Below are positions 9,825 through 17,499 of a DNA stretch of 64,000 nt, piece after piece. Source of the DNA: JANNHP01 sp031404455 (lineage in GTDB: Bacteria; Planctomycetota; JAJSAM01; JAJVHW01); assembly GCA_031404455.1 (NCBI GenBank), contig JANNHP010000212.1, positions 1 through 64,000 of the forward strand, read 5' to 3'. Under the pieces are notes generated by a model, which had not been told where the DNA came from, did no database searches, and saw nothing but the letters and a program-made list of their open reading frames with translations. The position numbers and the translations under genes are program-made. Each line of letters starts with the position of its first letter. Within the stretch, counting starts at the first letter, position 1.

Positions 9825-9848
9825 GGTCTCGAACCTCCTTGGACTCGA

Positions 9849-10544
9849 TCAGGGCGCATCGGGCGGCCCCGGCGGGACGGCCGGGGCGGCACAGCTCGGA
9901 CCCTCGTGCCGGGGATCGTTGACGGCCGGACCGACGGGGACGCACGTCATGCTCGAGGTGCGCGCGGGAACGAAGAGCGACTCAAGTCGCACGTACGAGT
10001 CGATTCGCGGATCGAGCCAGGTGGCGTGGTCGCCTGGCTCGACGACGACGGGCATCCGGTCGTGCACGCGCGCCACGAGCTCGTTCGCCGCGGTCGTCAG
10101 GATCGTGAAGGTGACGAGCGGCTCCGCGGCGCCGGCACCCCGCCACGTCTCCCAGAGGCCCGCGAACGCGAACACCTTCCCGCCGCCCTTGCGGAAGATC
10201 CACGCCCGCTTGTGTCCGGGCTCCCCCGTCCACTCGTAGAAGCCCGTCACGGGGACGAGACACCGGCGGCGCCGCAGCGCGGAGCGGAACGACGGCTTCG
10301 TCGCGACGGTCTCGCTGCGCGCATTGATCATCCGCGAGCCGACCTTCGGGTCGTCGGCCCAGCTCGGCACGAGTCCCCAGCGGACGAGATCGAGCCGCCG
10401 CGTGCCGTCCTCCGCGGCGCGCACGACCGGGAGCATCTGCGTCGGCGCGGCGTTCCACCTCGGCGCCAGCCGGGGCATCTCCGCCAGTGCGAACACCTCC
10501 GCGAGATCCTCGGGCGGCGCATCGATCTCGTAGCGGGCGCACAT
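9849..10544 (-). CDS. SRAP-domain abasic-site DNA-protein crosslinker (YedK/HMCES family)
   Basis: 231 residues. SRAP proteins use Cys2 to form a thiazolidine crosslink with abasic sites in single-stranded DNA, protecting them during replication. The sequence begins MCARYEI, so the catalytic Cys2 is present. The other conserved residues are visible: Asn in MINARSET, Glu in GFYEW and His in VHDRMPV. An open frame runs upstream into the tRNA-Gly gene and gives the well-known spurious peptide ERAKGIEPSTDSLGS, so the start must be ATG 10544, exactly where Cys2 becomes residue 2. It is first gene of an operon with baeRF3 (24-base gap), divergent from tRNA-Gly. Confidence 0.95.
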   Translation of the reverse strand: MCARYEIDAPPEDLAEVFALAEMPRLAPRWNAAPTQMLPVVRAAEDGTRRLDLVRWGLVPSWADDPKVGSRMINARSETVATKPSFRSALRRRRCLVPVTGFYEWTGEPGHKRAWIFRKGGGKVFAFAGLWETWRGAGAAEPLVTFTILTTAANELVARVHDRMPVVVEPGDHATWLDPRIDSYVRLESLFVPARTSSMTCVPVGPAVNDPRHEGPSCAAPAVPPGPPDAP

Positions 10545-10699
10545 GTCGGCCGAGAGGCTACGGTGCCGCGCGGCAAAGTCACACCGGTTGCCGCGAAGGC
10601 GCGCGGCGGTCCCGCGACGCCGACGGTTCACCACCGGTGCGCGATGTGTTTTTCGTGCCGCACGCCGCGTGGCGTCTCCCACAATCCGGCCACGCCGGA

Positions 10700-10774
10700 G
10701 CGGGCGTAACTCAGTGGCAGAGTGGCAGCTTCCCAAGCTGTCTGTCGAGGGTTCGATCCCCTTCGCCCGCTCCA
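10700..10774 (+). tRNA. tRNA-Gly (anticodon CCC)
   Basis: Acceptor stem GCGGGCG (10700-10706) pairs with CGCCCGC (10764-10770), followed by discriminator T and an encoded CCA (10772-10774). The anticodon arm is GCAGC / TTCCCAA / GCTGT, giving anticodon CCC. The T-arm contains GTTCGATCC. 75 bases. The gene lies at the left edge of the accessory island with DarTG, a common position for island insertion, although no integrase or duplicated 3-prime end is visible. Confidence 0.95.
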
Positions 10775-11010
10775 AGGCAACCTCCCGCGTGTCGCGGAGT
10801 TACGACGACTCGCGCCGGGCACCGAAAACGCGCTCGGACCGGATGGCTACCTCCATGGCTACCTCCCGCGACGTCTGGCGCGAGGTCTGGCGGCGCTGAG
10901 CGTCGCCGCAGACGAGTGTCAACTGACGGCGGACTATCACGCTGCGCGATGGTTGATCTTCCCGTCCACGCCACGCGCGACACGACCTGCTCGACAGGTA
11001 CGATCACGTC

Positions 11011-11364
11011 GTGTCTCACACGTCCCTCGTCGACGCTGCCCGTGACGTCGCGCATCGCGTGGCGTCGGGTGCGCCGGCCGGCGACTGGACCGCTCCCGAG
11101 ACGACCCTCGCGATGCTGATCTCCGTGTACGGGGATCCGTCCAAGCTCGGCGGCACGAAGCCCCTCGCCGACAAGACGCGACGGCAGCACCCGGCCGTCG
11201 TGGCGGTGGCCCACGCCATCGGCCGCACGCAGGACGCCGTGGTGATGAAGGTGATGAACCTCCGCTCGACTCTGACCAAGGGCGCGCGCGGGCTGCCCCA
11301 CGCGGCCAAGTTGGAGCGCACCACGGTGGACCGCCAAGACGGGCGGAAGTGTCCCCTCGCCTAG
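11011..11364 (+). CDS. Truncated or stand-alone N-terminal domain of an HNH-endonuclease-like protein
   Basis: 117 residues. The block VVAVAHAIGRTQDAVVMKV, then MNLRSTLTKGARGLPHAAKLER, matches the N-terminal DNA-reading domain common in bacterial HNH restriction-type endonucleases, where it reads (A)xxIGRTPSAVAMKLxNFASLD...GLxxASKLDRExW. The upstream part (WTAPETTLAMLISVYGDP) also fits the WTRDE...AL.LY opening. The protein stops where the linker to the HNH nuclease should begin and no HNH motif follows in any frame. It is therefore either a relic or a free-standing specificity domain. GTG start at 11011 with only a weak AGGT upstream. It lies 51 bases before darT and might be co-transcribed. 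Confidence 0.45.
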   Translation: MSHTSLVDAARDVAHRVASGAPAGDWTAPETTLAMLISVYGDPSKLGGTKPLADKTRRQHPAVVAVAHAIGRTQDAVVMKVMNLRSTLTKGARGLPHAAKLERTTVDRQDGRKCPLA

Positions 11365-11415
11365 GTAGCATCTGGCTGCGGCGCTTGGGTCGGGCGCGCA
11401 GAGGAGCGTCTCACG

Positions 11416-12006
11416 ATGGGGAAGTTGCCGAGGGACTTCGCGCAGGTGTTCCACCTGACGGACTTGGCAAACCTCGCTGGCATCGTTGCTCATGGAGTCC
11501 TCTGCCGCGCGGAGCTCAGTCGCCGACGCATCGGCTTCGGCGACGTCGCCGACGCTGGCATCCTCGAGGGACGAAGTGCGCACGGACTCGATGCGTGCGT
11601 CCCGTTCCACTTCTTCCCGAAGAACCCGTTCGACGGGAGGGTCATGAAGGACCGGCCGGGCACTGTCTTCGTCTTGCTCGCGGTGAGCCGCGCGACCGCA
11701 CGGGCGCAGCACTGGCGCGTGATCCCGCGCCATCCGCTCTCGGATCGGGAGACCCCGCAGGTTCTTGCGTGGGACGCCGGACTTGCGGCGATCGACTGGA
11801 TCAAGATGGAGCCGGGACCGAAACGCGACTACCACGACGCCGACATCAGGCGGGCGTGCATGGCGGAAGCGCTCGGCCCGTCGTGTGTTCCGCTCGCCGA
11901 CGTCCAATCGATCTACGTCCACGACGAGAAGGTGCAGACGGTCGTACTGAATCTGCTCGGAGGTGGAACGCGTCCGCACGTGAACATCGCCCCCTGGTGG
12001 GTGTAG
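11416..12006 (+). CDS. darT: DarT-family DNA ADP-ribosyltransferase toxin
   Basis: 196 residues. DarT enzymes use NAD+ to ADP-ribosylate bases in single-stranded DNA, blocking replication; this acts in toxin-antitoxin and anti-phage defence. Visible family features are VFHLTDLANLAGIVAHGVL (11-29), equivalent to the NAD-binding YHITHxxNLxxIL opening; VPFHFFPKNP (62-71), equivalent to VPFYFxPRxPM; and Glu151 in the MAEALG block, the position of the catalytic glutamate. Length matches the family. GAGGAG nine bases before ATG 11416. The macrodomain antitoxin gene starts ten bases after the stop, so the two are co-expressed. I cannot decide between thymidine-targeting and guanosine-targeting subtypes from sequence alone. 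Confidence 0.9.
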   Translation: MGKLPRDFAQVFHLTDLANLAGIVAHGVLCRAELSRRRIGFGDVADAGILEGRSAHGLDACVPFHFFPKNPFDGRVMKDRPGTVFVLLAVSRATARAQHWRVIPRHPLSDRETPQVLAWDAGLAAIDWIKMEPGPKRDYHDADIRRACMAEALGPSCVPLADVQSIYVHDEKVQTVVLNLLGGGTRPHVNIAPWWV

Positions 12007-12015
12007 TATCCGACC

Positions 12016-13056
12016 GTGATCCGCTTCGTACGCGGCAACCTGTTCGAGAGCCAGGCGGAGGCTCTCGTGAACACCGTCAATTGCGTCGGTGTCATGGGCA
12101 AGGGCATCGCCCATCAGTTCCAGCGCGCGTACCCCGCGATGTTTGCGGACTACAGCCGCCGCTGTCGCGCGGGGACCGTGCGCCTCGGCGAAGTGACGAC
12201 GTTTCCCGAGCGCGGGAAGCTGATCGTGAACTTCCCGACGAAGAACCACTGGAAGGCACGATCGCGGATCGAGGACATCGGGGCGGGCTTGCGCGCGCTC
12301 GCCGCGCTGATCACGGACGCCCACGTCCGCTCGATCGCGATCCCGCCGCTCGGCTGCGGCAACGGTGGTCTCGACTGGAACGACGTCCGCCCCGTCATCG
12401 AACGCGAACTCGGCGCACTCGCCGACGTGGAAATCACAGTGTTCGAACCCGTCGGCACGTTCAAGTCCGCGGTCGCGAAGGAACCCCGGGTGTCCCTCGG
12501 CCACTTCGTCCTCGCGGCGCTCGCGACGCACATCCGCAAGAAGCTCGCGCTTCAGAAGGCCTCGTACTTCTTCAACGTGTTCGCCGGCGAGCCGTACTTC
12601 AAGTTCACGCAGGCGAAGTTCGGCCCCTACTTCGTCGGGATGGACCCGATGCTCCAGGAACTCGCCGACTACCGCGACTTCACCAAGTTGGCGCGCGAGC
12701 AGATCGTTGAGGACGGCATCCAGCGGAAGCTCGCGGGCGCCGACGTCGATCGCCTTCGAAACTGGCTTCCCGTCATCGACCGCACGGTGGACTTCGTTCA
12801 GCGACACTCGAACGACATTGAGGCGCTCGCGACTGCGCACGCCGTCATCTCGCAGTCCCCGTCGTCGAGCGACGAGCAGGTCGTAACTCGGTTCCTCGCG
12901 TGGTCCACCGAGAAGGCGGAACGGTTCGAACGCGCCGACGTGCTCGCAGCCCTGCGGACTCTGGAGGAGGAGCACCTGGTCGTCCGATCGCTCTACGGCT
13001 ATCAGGTCGGAACGCCGCCCCCGCGAACCACCGTCCCCGCATCGACCGACAGTTGA
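12016..13056 (+). CDS. darG: DarG-family macrodomain antitoxin (DNA ADP-ribosylglycohydrolase)
   Basis: 346 residues. The N-terminal macrodomain (about 1-150) removes ADP-ribose from DNA. It has the substrate loop NTVNCVGVMGKGIA (19-32), the DarG-specific FPTKNHWK block (73-80) carrying the lysine implicated in catalysis, and the second binding loop PLGCGNGGLDW (111-121). The C-terminal about 190 residues (from SLGHFVLAALATHIRKKL) are helical and correspond to the DarG region known to bind and neutralise DarT directly. GTG start ten bases after the darT stop with no Shine-Dalgarno, suggesting re-initiation coupled to toxin translation. Composition looks like the host, so transfer, if any, is old or from a similar genome. 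Confidence 0.92.
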   Translation: MIRFVRGNLFESQAEALVNTVNCVGVMGKGIAHQFQRAYPAMFADYSRRCRAGTVRLGEVTTFPERGKLIVNFPTKNHWKARSRIEDIGAGLRALAALITDAHVRSIAIPPLGCGNGGLDWNDVRPVIERELGALADVEITVFEPVGTFKSAVAKEPRVSLGHFVLAALATHIRKKLALQKASYFFNVFAGEPYFKFTQAKFGPYFVGMDPMLQELADYRDFTKLAREQIVEDGIQRKLAGADVDRLRNWLPVIDRTVDFVQRHSNDIEALATAHAVISQSPSSSDEQVVTRFLAWSTEKAERFERADVLAALRTLEEEHLVVRSLYGYQVGTPPPRTTVPASTDS

Positions 13057-13059
13057 GCG

Positions 13060-13290
13060 TGCCATCTTGGGGATGCGGTGCAAGATGTCGAGCTGCTCGT
13101 AGCGCGCGAGAAGGCCCCGGTGCGAGAGGAGAACCGCGCCTTCAACCGCTCGATCGCGTGGCGCAGTTCGGCGCGGATCCCCGGGGGGCGCGAACTGGAT
13201 CGGCTTTTCGTCGGCGATCCAATGCTCGACCTCGAAGAAGCGGCCCGCCTTGACCGCGGCGACGAGCGGGGCGACGTCCACCGGTGTCCT
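13060..13290 (-). pseudogene. Decayed fragment of a small helical/ankyrin-like protein gene
   Basis: On the minus strand one frame reads VDVAPLVAAVKAGRFFEVEHWIADEKPIQFAPPG. It then breaks, and a second frame supplies IRAELRHAIER before the first frame resumes with LLARYEQLDILHRIPKM. Together these look like one helical protein (xALVxAVKxGRLFEVExWIxxGKPIQF, an arrangement seen in ankyrin-like proteins) with two compensating frameshifts. No start codon with a Shine-Dalgarno is visible, and the 3-prime end abuts the darG stop. This is the only content I find in the 365-base gap 13057-13421. Family assignment is tentative. Confidence 0.4.
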
Positions 13291-13421
13291 GCCCGGAGGA
13301 GGTGAAGCACCCGTCCACGGCGGCGTCGGAGTAGCCTCCTCCGATCTCCCGGGACTCGCGAGCGCGTCGGGCCGGGCGCCGAGCAAGGTCGCGGCGCCTG
13401 GGCGCCGCCAGGAGTCCCCGC

Positions 13422-14426
13422 ATGAAGCGAGTCCTCGTCGTGTTCGGATCCGTGGCGGCGCGGATCCTCCTGCTCCTCCCCGTGCTCGTCGCATTCGGCG
13501 CGCTGATGGCGCCCACCGGCGCAGTGGCGACGGTCCTCGGGACGTTGTTCGCGACCGGCGCGCTCGCGGCGCTCGTCCTCCTCCGGCCGCTCTGGAAGGC
13601 CGCGGCCGTGACGCTCGGCGCGTTCCTCTGCGTGTTCCTCTGGTTCGTGTCGCAGTCGCCGAGGAACGACCGCGACTGGCAGCCGGACGTCTCGCGGGCG
13701 TCGCGCGTCGAGCGCAAGGGCGAGATCGTGACGATCCGGGACGTCCGCGACTTCGACTGGACCGGCGACACGGCGGCGAACCCCCGATGGATCCCGCGGA
13801 CGTTCGACCTCGCGAAGCTCGATTCGGTGTGGCTCGCGCTCTCGTACTGGGACGGGAACACCGAGATCTGCCACACGATCCTCAGCTTCGGGTTCACCGA
13901 CGGGCAGTTCCTTGCGGTGTCGGTCGAGACGCGCAAGGAGGTCGGCGAGGAGTACTCGACCTGGCGCGGCTTCTTCCACCAGTACGAGATCTTCTACGTG
14001 CTCGCCGAGGAGCGCGACGTGATCGGCGTGCGCGCCGCGCACCGCGGCGAGGACCTCTACCTCTACCCGCTGCGCGCCGAGCCGGACGCCGAGCGCCGCC
14101 TGCTCGAGGACATCCTCGCCTCGGCGGGAGCGCTCGCGGACACGCCGCAGTGGTACGGCGCGCTCCGCTACAACTGCACCACCACGCTGCAGACGCACGT
14201 GGACGCAGCGCTCGGCCGCCCCGCGCGCTTCCACTGGGACACGGTGCTCAACGGGCACATCGACGAGAAGGCGTGGCGCGACGGCGCGATCGGCGACGTC
14301 GCCCGCGGAGACGACCGGCCCTTCGCCGAGATCCGCGCGCAGCACCGGATCACCGACGCCGCGAAGAAGGCCGCGGGCAGCGCCGACTTCTCGCGCGCCG
14401 TCCGCGAGGCGATCCGGCGACGATGA
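13422..14426 (+). CDS. DUF4105 membrane protein (Lnb N-terminal periplasmic-domain family)
   Basis: 334 residues. Two or three N-terminal transmembrane segments (about 5-35, 38-58, 60-78) are followed by a periplasmic domain. The domain holds HTILSFGF, the RDVIGVRAAHRG stretch and RYNCTTTLQTHVD, whose Asn-Cys dyad is conserved in DUF4105/Lnb N-terminal proteins. That family is thought to have a papain/NlpC-like fold; substrate unknown. WTGDTAANPRW before it matches the family's W-x-G-D motif. The gene starts 366 bases after darG, and the next gene begins 37 bases downstream on the same strand, so they may form an operon. Confidence 0.8.
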   Translation: MKRVLVVFGSVAARILLLLPVLVAFGALMAPTGAVATVLGTLFATGALAALVLLRPLWKAAAVTLGAFLCVFLWFVSQSPRNDRDWQPDVSRASRVERKGEIVTIRDVRDFDWTGDTAANPRWIPRTFDLAKLDSVWLALSYWDGNTEICHTILSFGFTDGQFLAVSVETRKEVGEEYSTWRGFFHQYEIFYVLAEERDVIGVRAAHRGEDLYLYPLRAEPDAERRLLEDILASAGALADTPQWYGALRYNCTTTLQTHVDAALGRPARFHWDTVLNGHIDEKAWRDGAIGDVARGDDRPFAEIRAQHRITDAAKKAAGSADFSRAVREAIRRR

Positions 14427-14463
14427 CGCGCGTCGTCGGCCCCCTCCGGGGCGGGAGGTGTCC

Positions 14464-15939
14464 GTGACCGAGCCGCTGAACGAACCATCACGCTTCGCGC
14501 GGCGGTCGCGCTCCGTCCTGCTCGTCGCGGCGCTCGTCCTTCCCGGCTGCGGCTCCAGCGGGTTCCGGCCGTTGCGCGCTCTCGACGGAGAAGCCACGAC
14601 CCGCATCACCGAGGAGGAGTTGTCCGAACGCCTCGACCGGTTCTCCGAGTTCTACGCCCAGTCGATCACCGAAGGCGTGCGGGCGGTCTCGGAAGGAGAC
14701 CAGGACCCGGTCCTCAGGCGAGAGGCCCTCGTCTGGCAGATCCAGTCGATCCGCACGTGCAGGAACAGCGTTCTCGCCGTCGACCCGCAGGTCGCGTTCA
14801 CCGACGTCTGGGCGCTCTGCGTGCAGCAGCGGGAGTTCGTCACCTCGGAGGCGTTCGCGACGCGATTCGGCGCGCGGGGGAAACCGCTCGTCGGAGCGTC
14901 GAAGGCCATCGAAGCCGAGATCGCGCTCATCGGTGCGAGCTTCCTGAAGCCCGCCGAGCTCGAGCACGCCCGCACCGACGTGGAGGCGTTCGCGCGAGCG
15001 AACCCGATCCGCGACGGCTTCGCGCGCGCAGCTCCCCTGCCGTCCACGGCCGGGACGTCCGCTGCGCAGCAACTGTCCTGGGTGACTGCCGTCCCGATGG
15101 CACCGTTCCGCTTCGTGACCGGGATCGACGAGGGCGCCGCGGCCATCCGTCACTTCGCCGGTGTGGCGGAGCGCTTCTCGCGGCGCATCGACTCCCTTCC
15201 GCAGGAGACGCTCTGGGAGATGCAACTCCTCCTCTACGACGTCGAACAGCTCTCCGCCGTGCAGCGGACCGTCGGGAGTCTCGAGTCGGCCGCCCGCACG
15301 GGCGAGTCGTTCGCCGTGACCGCGCGCGAGTTCGAGGCGACCGCCGACCGCCTCGCGACGACCGCCGCGGACATGCCTGCCCAGCTCAGGAAGCAAGCCG
15401 ACGCGCTCCTCGCGGACATCGACGCCCGCCAGGGCGAGCTCCGCAAGACGCTCGAGGTCGTGCGCGCCGCTCTCGCCGACGCCCAGGGTCTCGCCGACAG
15501 GTCGGACGCCGCCATCCGCGACGCGACGGCGGCGGGAGAGGGATTCGACGCGACGGCGAAGTCGGTCGGCGAGGCGGCGCGCTCGCTCGAGGGCGCCGTC
15601 CAGGCCTACCAGGCGATGATGCGCGAGATCCACCCGCCGGGCGCGCCCGAGAAGCCGCGCGATCCCGGCGAGCGCCCGTTCGACATCCTCGACTGGCAGC
15701 ACACGGCCGATTCCATCGCGAAGGCCGCGGCGGAGCTCCGCGGCGTGCTCGGCGAGATCCGCACGGTCGCGACGGACAAGAGCGTCGCCGCCTCCGCGGC
15801 CGCAGTCGCAGCGAACGCTCGCGCCGAGGCCGATGCGACCATCGACCACGCGTTCGTGCGGGCACTCCAGCTCGCCGCCGCGATCGCGGTCCTCGTCGTC
15901 GTCCTGCGCTTCGTCCGTCCGCGCCGCGCGGCGTCCTGA
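14464..15939 (+). CDS. Coiled-coil lipoprotein with a C-terminal membrane anchor, unknown function
   Basis: About 491 residues. The N-terminal lipoprotein signal has lipobox LPGC (Cys about 27). The centre (about 265-390) is a long helical region rich in Ala, Asp and Glu with heptad character (FEATADRLATTAADMPAQL...), typical of a coiled coil. A C-terminal hydrophobic helix (ALQLAAAIAVLVVVLRF) ends in a basic RPRRAAS tail. A protein lipidated at one end and membrane-spanning at the other could bridge outer and inner membranes, but that is inference. GTG 14464 is chosen because GGGAGG (14452-14457) lies six bases upstream; the GTG at 14458 would abut the Shine-Dalgarno. Family not recognised. 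Confidence 0.7.
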   Translation: MTEPLNEPSRFARRSRSVLLVAALVLPGCGSSGFRPLRALDGEATTRITEEELSERLDRFSEFYAQSITEGVRAVSEGDQDPVLRREALVWQIQSIRTCRNSVLAVDPQVAFTDVWALCVQQREFVTSEAFATRFGARGKPLVGASKAIEAEIALIGASFLKPAELEHARTDVEAFARANPIRDGFARAAPLPSTAGTSAAQQLSWVTAVPMAPFRFVTGIDEGAAAIRHFAGVAERFSRRIDSLPQETLWEMQLLLYDVEQLSAVQRTVGSLESAARTGESFAVTAREFEATADRLATTAADMPAQLRKQADALLADIDARQGELRKTLEVVRAALADAQGLADRSDAAIRDATAAGEGFDATAKSVGEAARSLEGAVQAYQAMMREIHPPGAPEKPRDPGERPFDILDWQHTADSIAKAAAELRGVLGEIRTVATDKSVAASAAAVAANARAEADATIDHAFVRALQLAAAIAVLVVVLRFVRPRRAAS

Positions 15940-16061
15940 GACGGGCAGAGTCCGAGCCAGCTCGCGGGACTCGCGAACCGCGGACGACTCAGCGGCCCTC
16001 ACCGGCCGTCCGTCGCGCGGACGAGAACGGGCCCCCATCAGAGGGGCGCCGACGGTCGCCT

Positions 16062-16086
16062 CGAGACCGTCCGCAGGACGGTCTCG
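16062..16086. terminator. Perfect 11-bp hairpin between convergent genes
   Basis: CGAGACCGTCC (16062-16072), loop GCA, GGACGGTCTCG (16076-16086): a perfect inverted repeat in the convergent gap 15940-16184. No T-tract follows on either side, so a classical intrinsic terminator is uncertain; it may be a bidirectional or Rho-assisted site. Confidence 0.5.
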
Positions 16087-16137
16087 TACGGACCGGCGCC
16101 CAAGGTCGCGCGCACGAAGACGTCCGAAGGCCTTCTA

Positions 16138-16188
16138 CTGAAAGCTCGTGGAGAAGCCGCGCATCGCGGTTTCTCCACGAGCTTTCAG
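16138..16188. terminator. 24-bp hairpin overlapping the stop of the DUF4239 gene
   Basis: The left arm 16138-16161 and right arm 16165-16188 are complementary over 24 bases with a single G-U wobble and a CAT loop (16162-16164). The element covers the stop codon (16185-16187) of the minus-strand DUF4239 gene and faces the plus-strand lipoprotein gene. It has no flanking T-tract but is far longer than chance, and could protect 3-prime ends or terminate transcription both ways. Confidence 0.6.
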
Positions 16189-16973
16189 CGCTTCATGAGC
16201 TGGTCGTAGACGAGCTGGTACGGATCCGGCCGCACCGCGAGGTCGCCACGGAACGGGCGGTCGAGCGAGAGGATCATGAAGATCACGAGACCCATGAACG
16301 TCGCGAGGAGCGTCACGAGGATGCCGTGCAGGCGCGCGTCCTCGACCTTGAAGAAGAAGGACGCGGAGAGGCTGATGAGCGCCCCGGCGAGGATCACCGC
16401 CCACATCACGACCGGCAGACCGGTCCCCACCGCGTCGAGCCGCAGCCGGCGGGCCACGATCATGGTGTTGTAGGCACGCAGCGTCTCCGCGTGCAGCAGC
16501 TTCTGCCCCTCGGTCGCCGGCTCGAAGGCGATCAGCGTCGTCTGGAACCGGTTCATGAACTCGACGCCGCGGCGCGGGACCTCGCCGCGCTGCTGCGTCG
16601 GCCAGGCCTCGTGGATCACGTAGTCGGCGTAGCTGCGAAGTTCCTCCTGCAAGACCGGCCGGATCGGCTCCGGATAGCCGCTCACGTCGCGGTAGAGCGC
16701 CGCCAGAGACGTCGCCTCCCCCGAGACGATCTTCGAGACGTCGGAGTAGGTCTGGAAGACGGTCACCGCGATCAGCGCCACGGCGAGGCCGTAGAAGACC
16801 ATCACGCTCTGCACCATCGCGCCGCTGAACTCGGAGTCCTCGACGTGGATGCGCAGGCGCGGCAGGACCCGGCGCCGGACGAAGAGGAGTCCCGTCACGC
16901 CGAAGAGGCACAGAGCCGCGATGATCGCCGGCCCCATCACCGCGAGGGGGACGTCGAAGAGCGACTCAGACAT
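16185..16973 (-). CDS. DUF4239 (bestrophin-like) membrane protein
   Basis: 262 residues. Two hydrophobic segments at the N-terminus (about 10-32 and 53-75) and two at the C-terminus (about 190-215 and 220-240) flank a soluble helical middle with SGEATSLAALYRDVSGYP and the ADYVIHEAWP block. This layout is typical of DUF4239 proteins, which are related in profile to bestrophin ion channels; transport activity has not been shown for this family to my knowledge. It is the last gene of a long minus-strand run, 18 bases after the zinc-ribbon gene. A second, divergent DUF4239 protein is encoded at 40400-41161. Confidence 0.8.
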   Translation of the reverse strand: MSESLFDVPLAVMGPAIIAALCLFGVTGLLFVRRRVLPRLRIHVEDSEFSGAMVQSVMVFYGLAVALIAVTVFQTYSDVSKIVSGEATSLAALYRDVSGYPEPIRPVLQEELRSYADYVIHEAWPTQQRGEVPRRGVEFMNRFQTTLIAFEPATEGQKLLHAETLRAYNTMIVARRLRLDAVGTGLPVVMWAVILAGALISLSASFFFKVEDARLHGILVTLLATFMGLVIFMILSLDRPFRGDLAVRPDPYQLVYDQLMKR

Positions 16974-16991
16974 GGCGCACCCGCGCGGCGA

Positions 16992-17408
16992 TCAGGACGG
17001 CTCCGCCTGGATCTCCGTCGCGGCCTGGGCGATCGCGAACGCCCAGCCCGGCGGAGAGAGCTTCGGCACCTTCAGCTCGGCCGAAAGGCGGCTGAACTCT
17101 CCGTCGTCGAGCCAGATGCCGGCGCACTTCCCGCACTGGTCGACCTCGACCGAGTTCGCCTCGGAGAACCAGCGCCGGACGAGGACCTGCCCTGAGCAGC
17201 GGGGGCAGTTCCGGGTTCCCGCGGCGGGCGCAGCGACGTGGCCGAGCTGCCGGACGGTGTGCAGCGTCGCGGCGGCGCGGGCGTCCACGCGCTGGAGTTC
17301 CGTCGCGTCGAACCAGATCCCGCCGCAGCCGCCGTGGCAGATGTCCACCGTCATGCCGGCGACGTTCTTCTCTCGGAGCGGCTTCTGGCAAGCGGGGCAC
17401 TTGATCAT
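16992..17408 (-). CDS. TFIIB-type zinc-ribbon protein (zf-TFIIB family)
   Basis: 138 residues with two tandem zinc ribbons. The first has CPAC (about 4-7) and CHGGCGGIWFDATEL; the second has CPRC and CGKCAGIWLDDGEF. The GG/AGIW(F/L)D signature after the second Cys pair is diagnostic for the bacterial zf-TFIIB family, a widespread small-protein group of unknown function. The start is the ATG at 17408 (MIKCPAC), which puts the ribbon at the N-terminus as in homologues; the longer frame upstream is low-complexity Arg-rich. The C-terminus is an amphipathic stretch (LSPPGWAFAIAQAATEIQAE). It sits between the lipase-like and DUF4239 genes. Confidence 0.85.
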   Translation of the reverse strand: MIKCPACQKPLREKNVAGMTVDICHGGCGGIWFDATELQRVDARAAATLHTVRQLGHVAAPAAGTRNCPRCSGQVLVRRWFSEANSVEVDQCGKCAGIWLDDGEFSRLSAELKVPKLSPPGWAFAIAQAATEIQAEPS

Positions 17409-17499
17409 GGGTGTGCGGCTCCGGCCGCGGTGACCGCGCGATGCTATCTCCGCCGATCGTGCCGGAGCAAGGGCGCCCTCCCGGCGAGCCGAGCGACGA

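Noticed and set aside
10545..10775. N-terminal extension of the SRAP protein (ERAKGIEPSTDSLG...)
   Set aside because: This is the typical false translation of a tRNA-Gly gene; Cys2 of the SRAP domain fixes the start at 10544.
10775..11010. Integrase gene or att duplication next to tRNA-Gly
   Set aside because: No integrase frame and no second copy of the tRNA 3-prime end found by eye in the island.
10711..13494. A 927-residue open frame on the minus strand opposite DarTG
   Set aside because: Antisense shadow caused by high GC; no coherent domains apart from the short pseudogene fragment at its start.
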